Assembly: GCA_029298735.1 (NCBI GenBank)
Contig: JANSLP010000313.1
Span: forward strand, 1 to 37,692
Direction of reading: 5' to 3'
Length of the DNA stretch: 37,692 nt
DNA from: Ophiostoma sp. CBS 140.51
Taxonomy: Eukaryota > Ascomycota > Sordariomycetes > Ophiostomatales > Ophiostomataceae
Position numbers and translations under genes: made by a program. Position 1 is the first letter of the stretch, and each line of letters opens with the position of its first letter. The notes under the pieces were generated by a model. The model searched no databases. It was not told the origin of the DNA and saw only the letters and a list, made by a program, of their open reading frames with translations. This document shows positions 20,977-30,100 of this stretch, one piece after another.

Positions 20977-22161
20977 CTACGCCTCTTTTGGTGCCTCGTC
21001 CTTTGGTGCCTCATCCTTGGCAGCGGCGGCGGCGTCACCCTTTGGCCGGACAGGGTAGTGTGTGCCCTTGTTCTTGACCTTCTTCTCCTTCTTTGCCGGC
21101 GGCGGGTAGGCCTGGAGGGCAATGCTCTGCCACTCCTCGGACTTGGCAAACGAGTCGCGGATGTGCGCTGTCAGGTCGACAATGGCCTGGGCGACGGCAG
21201 GCTTGAGCAGTTGCGGGGTGAGCACGTCGCTCTGGTAGTCGGCGTGCATGGCCTTGATGTCGCTGTAGACAAGAGGCTCGAGCGAGTCGCGCGACCGGTC
21301 GACCGAAAAGGTGCGGGAGCCCGTCTTGAGCTCAGCAGCCGGCAGCAGGACGTACTCGATAAACGCCAGAATACCGTTACCCTCGACAATCTTGGGCGCA
21401 GCCTCGGCCTTGCGGATCTTCTTGGTAATGGTCTCGGGGGTATCCAACAAATCAATCTTGCTGTCCTCCTCACTGGAGCTCATCTTGCCGCCGTGCAGAC
21501 CGGGAATCATGGGGTTCATAATGTGGGCGCGCTGCTTGTAGCCGAGCTTAGGCAGCCACTCCTTGGCCGCGGTAAAGAGCTTGCGCTGGTCGACACCGCC
21601 AAACTGCACGTCGACGCCCAGGTGCTCCTCGTCGAGAATTTGCAGGATGGGGTAGAGAAGGCCCGAGAGAGGTGCGTTGCCAGACTGCTTGACGACCTCG
21701 GCGCCGGCCTTTTTCGCATCGTGCTCCGACGTCACCGAGCACAGGCGGTAGACGTCCATGATGTAGTCGGGGGATTTTTGGTAGGAGGAGCCCTTGACGA
21801 ACTTGAGCAGCGAGGTGTCGACGCCGACGGCCTCGAGCATGGCGCGGATGGTCCATTGGTAGTAGTTGGAGCGGTGCTCAACGAGCTCGAGGGGTGCCTT
21901 GAGGTTGTCGAGGAAGCCGTGGATATCGGCCAACAGGATGGTGACCTCGCAGCCGGCGTGCAGCAGCTGGGCAATCTTGATGGCAGGGACGAAGTAGCCG
22001 GTGTGGGGCTTGCCAGTGGTGGCCGTGCCCCAGTAGACCTTGACGGCACGGCCCTCGTCGAGGACGCCCTCAATGATCTCCGGGTTGATGGTCTCGGCGA
22101 GGTTCTCGTAGATGAGGGCGAGTTTCTCCTCCTTGGTCTCGGGTGCCTTGCGGGAGGCCAT
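20977..22161 (-). CDS. tys1: Tyrosyl-tRNA synthetase, cytosolic
   Basis: A single uninterrupted frame of 394 residues. It has the class I signatures in the archaeal/eukaryotic form: KPHTGY (51-56) as the HIGH-like motif, KMSSS at 226-230, tyrosine-pocket sequence KVYWGT with Y43, and QFGGVDQRK (186-194). Length and sequence type match yeast Tys1 rather than the larger mitochondrial enzyme of the CYT-18 kind. It charges tRNA-Tyr with tyrosine using ATP in the cytosol. The C-terminus ends in a lysine-rich linker and a small repeat (KDEAPKDEAPKEA), replacing the basic tail seen in relatives. A perfect TGACTCA lies about 285 bp upstream of the start, suggesting cross-pathway (Cpc1/Gcn4) control. 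The start follows the conserved APETKEEKLALI N-terminus. Confidence 0.96.
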   Translation of the reverse strand: MASRKAPETKEEKLALIYENLAETINPEIIEGVLDEGRAVKVYWGTATTGKPHTGYFVPAIKIAQLLHAGCEVTILLADIHGFLDNLKAPLELVEHRSNYYQWTIRAMLEAVGVDTSLLKFVKGSSYQKSPDYIMDVYRLCSVTSEHDAKKAGAEVVKQSGNAPLSGLLYPILQILDEEHLGVDVQFGGVDQRKLFTAAKEWLPKLGYKQRAHIMNPMIPGLHGGKMSSSEEDSKIDLLDTPETITKKIRKAEAAPKIVEGNGILAFIEYVLLPAAELKTGSRTFSVDRSRDSLEPLVYSDIKAMHADYQSDVLTPQLLKPAVAQAIVDLTAHIRDSFAKSEEWQSIALQAYPPPAKKEKKVKNKGTHYPVRPKGDAAAAAKDEAPKDEAPKEA

Positions 22162-23240
22162 GGCTGCGGTGGGGGGAGGGTGTGGTTTAGGAAAGAAAAC
22201 TTGTCAAAAGTGAGGCAATTCGTTTGTTGTCAAAAGTCATGAGAATCGAAATCAGGGTCGATGCACCGATAGCGGGGTCGTGTCAGTGGATGCGCTGAGT
22301 CCGAGAGTAAACGGGCACGAGAGAAATTCGTCGAGAAAAAGAAGATGAGAGAAGAAAATGTCCTCGTTAAACTAGCAGACTTGTCAAGACGAGGCTGTAG
22401 AGAAAAGCGGCGGTTGGTCGTGGACTTCGTACCTGAAGTAGTGACTCAGACTGGCAGAAACCGTCCTGTTGGCAGGCGCTCTCCGGGGAAAGGCACACAA
22501 AATCTTGTCGTTAGTGGGGTTTGGCCTCGCTGGCCCCAAGCCGTCGCGCCGTTTGTTACAGAGGGGTCACAGATCGGATTAAGCGGGTAGAAGGCAGCTG
22601 CTTACTGCAATATATCGTGTTATGCGAGTTGAACCGTCTGCCGTTTGAGCTCCCTTCCACACCTGGCTAGCGCAAACAGTTTCGCGACTCAGCGTCGCAC
22701 TTGCCTCGCACTTGTAAATTGCCGTACTCAGCTCCAGAGAGGCGACCTTTGCGACGATTGCGACGGCAGGAACGGGTTCGAGGCCCCCGAGTCCAGGCCC
22801 TGATCCTAGTCTCTCCAGTATATTTGGGGAAGCTTCAACCGCCCATCGTCTCGGACTCCTCGAATCACTATTCCTTTCCTTTGTTCGCTCCAGTTCGCTC
22901 CTTCTCCTCCTCGATTTTGCCAAGACAAGTTGTTGCGCGCCAAGGTCGGGCAATTCGTGTTCAATTTCGGGTCTCTTTCTTTCGACTTTAACCTTTCTCT
23001 TCTCTTCTTTATTACTTCGTTACTTCTGACGAGTATTTATTTTTGACGTCGTCCACCGTCTAATCTCACTTGCGACTCCACGACTCTAGCGACGTCATTG
23101 CATTGTCTCCAAATCTCACCATCTTCATTTCGACTCAACTTTAAAACAGCTTCGAAAGAATTGCCGACGACCTCCGCTTAACAAACTTCTCATATCCCTC
23201 ACCACTTCAACTTTCTTCTCGACAACCCACATCTGCCAAC
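22162..23240. promoter_or_regulatory. Divergent tys1/zinc-ribbon promoter region
   Basis: 1.08 kb between head-to-head genes. The left half contains the Cpc1-type site; the right half (about 22850-23240) is the pyrimidine-rich leader of the zinc-ribbon gene and contains TGACGTC at 23044-23050 and GACGTCA at 23091-23097. No coding region is supported. Confidence 0.55.
22442..22448. promoter_or_regulatory. TGACTCA Cpc1/Gcn4-type site
   Basis: A perfect palindromic TGACTCA is 281-287 bp upstream of the tys1 start codon. Aminoacyl-tRNA synthetase genes are established targets of general amino-acid control, whose activator (Gcn4, CPC1, CpcA) binds TGA(C/G)TCA. The sequence match is direct and the regulation is inferred. 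Confidence 0.6.
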
Positions 23241-23756
23241 ATGTGTATCGTCTTCACGTGCGGTGAGCACACGTTCCGCAAGGAAGTCGAGGGCTACGAG
23301 GGTGTCGTCTGTCGCTGCTACAACTGCGGCAACTACAGCGGCCGCGTCATCAAGACACATCCCTGGTTTACTCTGTGCTTTGTCGTAAGTCTCTTTTTTT
23401 CTTTCCTCGCTCCGCTCGCACCTCCGCGTCGTAGATGTTACCTACTCGCTTCGCTCGTCGCTAACTCAAAAAAGCCCGTCATTCCCCTCTCCATCCACGG
23501 CTACGAAGACGTCACCTGTCACATCTGTAACTACGCTCAACCTCTCGAACACCGCCAGGATGTCCAGGCCATGAAAAACCACGGCGGTCAACAGATACCA
23601 ATGCAACCACAAGGACAACCACCGCAAGGCATGCCACCGCAAGGACACGGACAAAATGGCGGCTACAAACCAGATGGACAGTACCAAGGACAATATCAAG
23701 GACCGCCGCCGCAACAGCAACAACCCGGTCAGAACGGAGCCATGAGATATGGTTAA
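23241..23756 (+). CDS. Small zinc-ribbon protein, UPF0768/YBL029C-A-like
   Basis: Two exons (23241-23384, 23475-23756) give 141 residues. Exon 1 ends CFV and exon 2 starts PVIPLSIHGYEDV, a join typical of the family. The 90-nt intron (GTAAGT, CTAAC near the acceptor) is a multiple of three and stop-free, so an unspliced reading of 171 residues also exists. Cysteine pairs CYNC (26-29) and, in exon 2, CHIC are spaced like a treble-clef or rubredoxin-like zinc ribbon, with a hydrophobic strip PWFTLCFVPVIPL between them. The last 60 residues are Gln/Gly/Pro-rich with PQG repeats. Family function is unknown; the yeast relative has been reported at the cell periphery. I am fairly sure of the fold class and less sure of the family name. 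Confidence 0.8.
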   Translation: MCIVFTCGEHTFRKEVEGYEGVVCRCYNCGNYSGRVIKTHPWFTLCFVVSLFFSFLAPLAPPRRRCYLLASLVANSKKPVIPLSIHGYEDVTCHICNYAQPLEHRQDVQAMKNHGGQQIPMQPQGQPPQGMPPQGHGQNGGYKPDGQYQGQYQGPPPQQQQPGQNGAMRYG

Positions 23757-24373
23757 CGGGAGGGGGTGATGTGGTTAGAGACTAGTGTTGCTGGGCGTTG
23801 TATCCTTCACTCTCATTCTTTTGTATATTCATTCGCTGTATTCTCATTTCTTTCATATATCACGGCGCAGGTTTTCTTTTCAGACACTACTCTTATTTTC
23901 TTTTGCTTTATTCTCTTGGGTAGCATTGGGAGTTGTTATGCTACAGATAGAGGCAGAAAATGCAGAATCATTCCATAACCCCTCGAGATATCCTTGCGAA
24001 ACATTGTGTGACAGATCTTCCTTGAAATGCATCTCCAAATCGGCAGGCCTCCCATATGCAGCTTTGCCTCGAGTCGCATGACGTCTTGGCTTGTGAGCTT
24101 GAAGTGCAAATACTTGGTCCTACAGCGAACTACAGTGTGCGCCAATGTATCCTCCTCCAGCGCATCCCAGTGGCTGCATGCTGTCCGCTAGCGAGTTAGT
24201 GCCCGACAATCGCGCCCCACAGCAGACAGCCTGGGGCGCACCTAAAGCACAGCGCGTGCTGACACGATAAACTTTTTTTTTGTTATCGCTAAATTTGCAG
24301 GTGTATCTCCAAGACCAACAACATCAACATCAACACCTCGTCAACTCTACCACCACCACCACCACACACCAAC
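23757..24373. other. Spacer and rpp1 leader
   Basis: AT-rich 3' flank of the zinc-ribbon gene, then an rpp1 leader with a T-run and a TTTGCAG acceptor-like site near 24300, and CA/CAC-rich repeats just before the start codon. A leader intron ending near 24300 is possible, but no matching donor is convincing. Confidence 0.5.
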
Positions 24374-25459
24374 ATGCTGCACGACCTCAGCCTCGTGTGG
24401 ACGCCCACCACGCCGCCGGCCGAGCTCGCCAACACGCTCGCCATGAGCGCAGAGCTCGGCTACAATGTTGTCGCCATCGATCACGTCTACAATGGGCCCG
24501 TGCCGTCAACAATCACAAGTCCAATCGGCCCTGCCGTCGACGCTGCTTTTCAATCGTCGTCCTCGCCGTCTTCGACGACTCGTGGCTCGCCGTCTTCGAC
24601 GACTCGTGGCTCGCCACCTCGCCGCCCCAAAATCCTCCACCGCGCCACAGTCGTCATCTCCGACCTCACTGTCAACCACCGCCTCGGCGCCGTCGCCTCT
24701 GCCTATGATCTCGTCGCTGTCCGCCCGACCAACGAAAAGGCATTTCAGGCCGCCTGTCTCAGCATGGCCGAACCCTCCCTCATCAGCTTGGACCTAACAA
24801 CCTACTTTCCGTTCTATTTCAAGCACCGCACGTGTATGGCCGCCGTGCGCCGGGGCGTACACTTTGAAGTGTGTTACTCTCAGGCGTTACGAGGCGGAGG
24901 AAATGGTGACGCATCGTGCGAAAAGAGTGGCAGTGCAGCCCGGGCGCGTGCGCTGTTCGTCGCCAACCTCACAGGCCTGCTCCGGGCGACGAGGGGACGA
25001 GGCATTGTTGTCAGTTCGGGCGCGGTCATGAAGAATGGGAACACCAGTGGAGGAGGAGCAGGCGGCGCATTCGAGCTGCGTGGACCAGCGGATGTTGTCA
25101 ACTTGCTGGCCGTCTGGGGCTTGCCGCCCGACCGCGGGACAGAAGCCATAGCAGCCCTGCCGCGAAGCATTGTGGCCAACGAGGGTCTGCGGCGGCGAGG
25201 CTTCCGGGGTGTCGTCGATATTGTGCAGACAGCGGGTGGTGCTGAAGGAGCGGCGGAGAAGGCGAACAAGCAAGGGGGCGGCAAGCAGTCGAGGCAAGAA
25301 AAGCAGCAGGCACAGAAGCAGCAGCAACAAAAACAAAACGGCGGCCAGCAAAAGAACAACAGCGACCAAAAGAAGCGGAAAGCAGACGACGGACTGGCAA
25401 GTGGACCGCCACAGGCACGGCAGCAACAATCTAAAAAGCAGAAGAAGGGAGCGTTATAG
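24374..25459 (+). CDS. rpp1: Ribonuclease P/MRP protein subunit Rpp1 (Rpp30)
   Basis: An intron-free frame of 361 residues. The N-terminus MLHDLSLVW, the strand patterns LGYNVVAIDHVYNG and YDLVAVRPTNEKAFQAAC, and ISLDLTTYFPFYFKHRTCMAAVRRGVHFEV fit the TIM-barrel-like Rpp30 fold. The later part (FVANLTGLLRATRGRGIVVSSGA, PADVVNLLAVWGL, RRRGFRGVVDIV) completes it. Family knowledge: Rpp1 binds the RNA subunits of RNase P and RNase MRP, acting in tRNA 5' processing and rRNA maturation in the nucleus. Odd points: a 24-bp DNA duplication inserts a second SPSSTTRG, and after the fold comes a long Gln/Lys/Asn-rich tail ending in a nuclear-localisation-like KKQKKG. Confidence 0.9.
   Translation: MLHDLSLVWTPTTPPAELANTLAMSAELGYNVVAIDHVYNGPVPSTITSPIGPAVDAAFQSSSSPSSTTRGSPSSTTRGSPPRRPKILHRATVVISDLTVNHRLGAVASAYDLVAVRPTNEKAFQAACLSMAEPSLISLDLTTYFPFYFKHRTCMAAVRRGVHFEVCYSQALRGGGNGDASCEKSGSAARARALFVANLTGLLRATRGRGIVVSSGAVMKNGNTSGGGAGGAFELRGPADVVNLLAVWGLPPDRGTEAIAALPRSIVANEGLRRRGFRGVVDIVQTAGGAEGAAEKANKQGGGKQSRQEKQQAQKQQQQKQNGGQQKNNSDQKKRKADDGLASGPPQARQQQSKKQKKGAL
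24563..24610 (+). repeat. In-frame 24-bp tandem duplication in rpp1
   Basis: Two perfect adjacent 24-bp copies, at 24563-24586 and 24587-24610, add eight residues (SPSSTTRG) in a low-complexity loop of Rpp1. Perfect identity suggests a recent duplication. Confidence 0.85.
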
Positions 25460-25906
25460 GGAGAGTGGAAAAGGCGATAGGAACAAAAGACTACCACCGT
25501 ATACATGTACAGATACAGACATAGAGATAGTAACGATACCCAACATAAGATGCATGGCGAATTATCAAAATATTAATCAACTTTTTTTAATTTCGAAAAG
25601 GAGACTGGCTCCCTTTTCCTGTCCATTTATATTTTTTAATAGTAGAATAAGAAGCAAAGATCTAGGATCTTCACTGACACCAAAGGTATTCTCCCCCCTT
25701 TTGTGCTTCTCCTCTCGTTCCTCTCGAAAAGGGGGGTTCGGATTATATACAACGAAAAGAAAAGAGAAAGAAAAGAGAAGACAGAAGAAAAAAGGTTATA
25801 TAAAGACGACAAAAAAGGAAAATAAATGTAAAGACAGAATAGGTCCCGAGGGACAAAGCGAAGCGAATCAACTAGTTCTACTACTCCTTTCAGATGCTCT
25901 GCTTAA
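25460..25906. other. Convergent 3' region, rpp1 and the secreted-protein gene
   Basis: AT-rich convergent flank containing a perfect inverted repeat (25693-25736), followed by an A/G-rich stretch (about 25750-25850). Confidence 0.6.
25693..25736. terminator. Perfect CCCCCCTTTT/AAAAGGGGGG inverted repeat
   Basis: CCCCCCTTTT at 25693-25702 and AAAAGGGGGG at 25727-25736 are exact inverses around a 24-nt loop. Either transcript reaching this point could form a stable ten-base-pair stem. Its location between two converging genes suggests a 3'-end role, which is inference; fungal Pol II termination does not normally need such hairpins. Confidence 0.4.
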
Positions 25907-27190
25907 TTAAGCAGGCACCAAGGTCTGGGCCGCCAGGTTACCGAGAGTCAGAACGCTGTTCAGGGACAGACCGCTAAGGTTGATAGACAGCTCTTGCGGG
26001 TTGTTGGCCACTGCTGCGGGGGCAGCAGCAACGGGAGCAGTGGTCGTCTGGGCAGGGCCAAGGGCAACAGTTGTCTGAAGCGAGTTGATAGAAGTAATAG
26101 CCGTCAGAGCAGGCAGACCAGCGGCAGCGGTAGAGCCGCCGAGGGGCACGAGCGTGTTGGCGGACGTGGCGGGGGTAGCAACAGCGGCGGGCTGCACGGC
26201 GAGCGAGGTGGCAGCCGATGACAGAGGAGGCAGAGCGGCGAGAGCAGACGAAGACGAAGACGACAGGGGCGCGAGCGTCGCAGCAGCAGCACCTGCGACG
26301 TTCGAGGTGGCCGCAACAGCAGCGGGAGTAACAGCAACAGCCGACGACACGGCTGGCGCAACGACCTTAGTCGAAGTGTGAGCAGAGCCAGGCACAGCAA
26401 CAACCGTGACACCAACACCGCCCGTGGGAACGCCATCAACAGCCGGACCACCCGCAGCAGCAGGAGGAGCAGCAGCGGCACTGGCGACAGTGGCAACCGA
26501 AGCAGCAGTGGCAGCCACTGCGACAGGGGATGACACAGCAGCCGCGGCACCGGCCACAACGGCAGAAGAAGCCGACACAGGAGCAGGAGCAGGAACAGCG
26601 GCACCAGCTGCCGTCACAGTCACGCTGACAGTCTCAGTCACAGTTGTGCCAGCGGCCGAAACGGTCACGGTCACCGTAGCAGGAGCAGCCGACACAGCAG
26701 CGGCACCGAGAGCAACAGCGGCCGAAGAAGAGGCGGCAGCAGGTGCAGCGGCAGCCGAAACAGCAGCCACAGTCGAGTTGGCAGTATCGGCAGGTGCAGC
26801 ACCGACGGTGATGGTCTGGCGAGCGGTCACGGTGCTGACGCTGACGGCCGGGCAGTTGTTGTTGGCATTGTTGTTGCCGTTGCCGTTTCCGTTACCGTCC
26901 CCCCGGTCTTTGCCATTGTTGTTGTTATTGTTGTTGTCGTTGTTTCCGTTGCCGTTGCCGTTGCCGTTGCCATTTCCATTGTCGTTGTTGGCGTCGTTGT
27001 TGCCGCCAATACCCAAGCTGCTGAGCAGACCCGAGATAAAGTCCCGCTTCACATTGCCTGGCCGGTCGACAACGGCGGCCTGTATATTGTTAGTATTTTT
27101 GAGATCCAGTGTATATGGGGATGCCGATGTTGTTGAACCCACCTGGGCCAATGTGAGCGACGCCACCACCAATAATGTCGAGGGCTTCAT
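25907..27190 (-). CDS. Secreted Ala/Ser/Val-rich protein with Asn-Gly tract
   Basis: Exon 1 (27190-27143, MKPSTLLVVASLTLAQ) and exon 2 (27079-25907) give 406 residues. The 63-nt intron has GTGGGT, TACTAAC and ATACAG signals, is a multiple of three and has no stop, so an unspliced 427-residue form also exists. Splicing yields a compact signal peptide ending about AQA, then a Kex2-type KR site at 27-28. An Asn/Gly/Asp tract (about 43-91) precedes a lone cysteine (92) in a CPAVSVSTVTARQTITVGAAP context. The rest is Ala/Ser/Val/Thr-rich, with an amphipathic end (LSINLSGLSLNSVLTLGNL). No GPI-type hydrophobic tail is seen. I do not recognise a family. A structural wall or surface protein is a guess from composition. 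Confidence 0.75.
   Translation of the reverse strand: MKPSTLLVVASLTLAQVGSTTSASPYTLDLKNTNNIQAAVVDRPGNVKRDFISGLLSSLGIGGNNDANNDNGNGNGNGNGNGNNDNNNNNNNGKDRGDGNGNGNGNNNANNNCPAVSVSTVTARQTITVGAAPADTANSTVAAVSAAAAPAAASSSAAVALGAAAVSAAPATVTVTVSAAGTTVTETVSVTVTAAGAAVPAPAPVSASSAVVAGAAAAVSSPVAVAATAASVATVASAAAAPPAAAGGPAVDGVPTGGVGVTVVAVPGSAHTSTKVVAPAVSSAVAVTPAAVAATSNVAGAAAATLAPLSSSSSSALAALPPLSSAATSLAVQPAAVATPATSANTLVPLGGSTAAAGLPALTAITSINSLQTTVALGPAQTTTAPVAAAPAAVANNPQELSINLSGLSLNSVLTLGNLAAQTLVPA
26865..27000 (-). repeat. Coding minisatellite (Asn-Gly tract)
   Basis: Repeated GTTGCC/GTTGTT-type hexamers on the plus strand encode the Asn-Gly/Asn-Asp tract of the secreted protein. Such tracts are prone to length change. 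Confidence 0.75.
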
Positions 27191-30100
27191 GGTGAAAAGA
27201 AAATAGGTTGAATAGATAGAAAATAAATCGATAGTAAATATGGGTTGTGTCGAACAGGTCGAAATATAAAAAGACTGGATACCCAACAGGACCGGCCTTG
27301 CGAGTGAATGTAAGACGAGTACAAGAGACGAAGAGTTTGGTGTCGTCGAGAGTCGTCGAGTTCGAGATGTCGAGATAGTGAGATACTTCGGGTTCGGTGT
27401 CGATGTTGGAGATTGTCGATTTTGAAAATGAGTGGCTCCAGAAGCGTCCAGCTGCGTCTATCCGGATAGAGAATATACAAATAAATAAAAGAAAATAGGA
27501 AACAAGAAGAGAAGAATGAAGAAAAGAAACACAACGAGCTCGCTGTCGACGATAAGGAACGATGGTCGACAAGTCAAGACTCCTTTTGCAAAAAGTTGGA
27601 TTTGTTTCTTCAAACGGGAAGAGAAGTGAAAAGGCGTGAGGAAGTAAAAGAGAAGAGAAAGAGAGAAAGAGGGAGGGACAGAGAAGAAAAAAGCCAAGAC
27701 CGGAGAAAGACAGAACGGGACACGAAGAGACGACAAGAAGGCAGAGACAAGAAAGGACAGGGAAAAGACAAGAAGACAGGAGGCAGAGCCCAGCAAAAAG
27801 ACGAGGAAAAAAGCTTGGCTTCAGAAAAGACAGGGAAGGACGACAGGAGGCTCAAACGACTTACACCAACCCCAGGCATCTCCAGCGTGGAGAGACACTC
27901 GTAGCGTACTACAGAGTACAGTGCTCTGTGCTGAACAGGGGGAAAAAAGTAGGTACAATACACCAATACACGTTGTACAGGGTTCTTGGCCGGCGCCTTC
28001 CAGCAAAAGGCGATTGCATTGAACAGTGCATTGTGGTCCCTTTCTCGGGTCTCCTCAGGGCATGTCGGAGATGTGTGGGTCAAGACCATCCCAGTCTCTC
28101 CTGTCCAACACCCTGTCGAGGCTCCAATGGAGTGAGAGACTTGTCTTGTTGACCCTGTCAAGGTCTGGGCCTTTGCTTTTTTGGTGGAGAGCAAAAGAAG
28201 ACTAATACGACCTGACAGGCCTTCTTCTGCCCTTCTGCACCCCGGTGAGACTCACGAGAGGGTCGTAGAGAATCACAAAAGGGAAACCTCTTGCCGACAA
28301 AACGAAACAGAGTCTATTCTTGGGCTTGCGCGTCCCTTACACGGGGAGAGGATTTGTCGAGGAATATGAAAAGGGGGCATCACAGAGCCATGGACTGCTG
28401 AGGAAATGCTGGCATGGGCGGTTGCGTGCTGGGGGACAGGCAATACCGGCCTTCGCTATGCGTCTCTGGTTGTATTTTCATTTCAAAAAGGGGTACAAAG
28501 ATACATTGCAAGCTAGAGAGAACGAAGCGGTCGAATAGTTTAGGGGATGTCGAGGCCACAAGAGAGACCAAGGAATGCCAGGCCCAGGATGTGCTAGACA
28601 GGAGACCTGGACCTCGACATTGTTGCCACTGTAGGTGAAAATAAGGAGGAGAAATAAGCTTTCCGTCAAAGATGGTCGCTGTCGAGGAGCAGGGAGGAGA
28701 AAGGCTGTTTGTCGCCGAGAAAAAGTTGAGTGTGTTCATGGGTGGAACCCAGGACGGAGGTTTTGGGTTTCTGAGACGAGGACCGTGACGGCTTGTGTTT
28801 GAGGTTGGCGGCTTAGCATTGCTGGGATGGGAAGGCATGGTGGGGCCACTCTTTGGTTGCGACTTCCTTGGGTCTGGCTGGCTGAATTGATCAGGAAGTC
28901 ACGATGAACGTCCTTCCGAGGCTCTTTCTTTTTTCTATTTTCTTTGGGGCCTTTTGCTCTTTCCTAAAATCAGACCATGATGTGCCATGATGTGCTGGAA
29001 GAATACGCAGAGACCGGCAGCAACGCGATTGGCAGCTTGGGCGGAAGGTGCGATTGACGGCCACGGTCAGCGATTGGCACATAACGTAAGGCTGTGAGTT
29101 TTGGTCTCTGTTTTGAATAACAGGGCACAGCGACGATTGCAACAAATTGTGTATCAAATTACAGCGCAAAGTGTCGCAAAGCCGTGAAAATACTGTGAAC
29201 GTAACTGTGCACAATACGGTGTGATTGCGTTGCGTGCTTGTCCAGAAGATGTTTGGGCAAGCGCTGAGAAGGAAAGAGAGTTAGTTAATTTCTAATGAAT
29301 TGATTGAATAATTCCTGAACACGACGTTAATGCAGTAATGAGAAGAGCATAATTATTACAGGCTCACAAATGCCACGATGCTTGCATATTTCTTTGGCTC
29401 CAAATATTTAAGGGACAGTCCACTGCGTTGAGGTGCCATTGTGCGACCCTTGTCCAGGCCATTACAACCTCCTTTTCCAGTGAAGCTATTTTGAGATCGA
29501 AACGAAAAGGAACAAAATGTGAACAAAAAAGGTGGGCCTCAAGAGTGAGATTAGAATGACTGTAGCTTCCCGTAAGTTCTTAACGGCGTTCACATAAACA
29601 TGTTTGCGATCGGATGTGAGATAAAGTTCAGCTTGGTGGTAGTTGTGAACAGTGGATGCCGAATTATGCAAAGGATTGAATTGAAATTAAAAGACAGCGA
29701 ATGAATCCATAAAGCATGCTGCTTTGCTTTCTCTGTTTAATAGCGACAAAACCAAATGGCAAAGTCGAGGCACATAATTATGCCAAGAAAAACTAAGTAA
29801 CGGGAAAGGCCTAAAGTCGCGTGTAAGTGCCAGTAATTCGTTCGTATGACGCACATCTCCAAATACTTAGCTCGATGAACACAAAACCCCGATCATGATG
29901 TAAAAGCGCAAAGGAAAACATAGGAAATGGTAGGACTTTCTCTTTCTCAACCCTGCACAAGGTGCTCTGTACTCATTTTCGAGCCTTTCCTCTTTTGCCT
30001 GCCGCCCTGAGGTCTCAGATAATTTTGTGGCTTGCAGGATACGCCTTGCCCTCCGGAATCTCGTGAACGATTGGCTCCCGATCGGCAGCACCCCCTCCCA

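Noticed and set aside
21058..22242. A 394-codon open frame on the plus strand opposite the whole tyrosyl-tRNA synthetase gene
   Set aside because: Antisense open frames of this length are expected opposite GC-rich, codon-biased genes. The translation is Leu/Val/Gly/Arg-rich with no domain. The idea that class I synthetase genes have coding antisense strands (Rodin-Ohno) concerns ancient origins, not expression here.
22770..22795. GGTTCGAGGCC, resembling a tRNA B box
   Set aside because: The flanks cannot form a five-base T stem, and no matching anticodon or acceptor stem is seen. The similar GGTTCGATT near 2512 fails the same test.
26406..27206. 266-codon plus-strand frame opposite the secreted-protein gene
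   Set aside because: It is the antisense shadow of the Ala/Val-rich repeat region. The minus strand has a signal peptide and correct splice signals.
27610..28194. 194-codon minus-strand frame upstream of the secreted-protein gene
   Set aside because: The Ser/Leu/Phe-rich translation is what a pyrimidine-rich strand gives in any frame.
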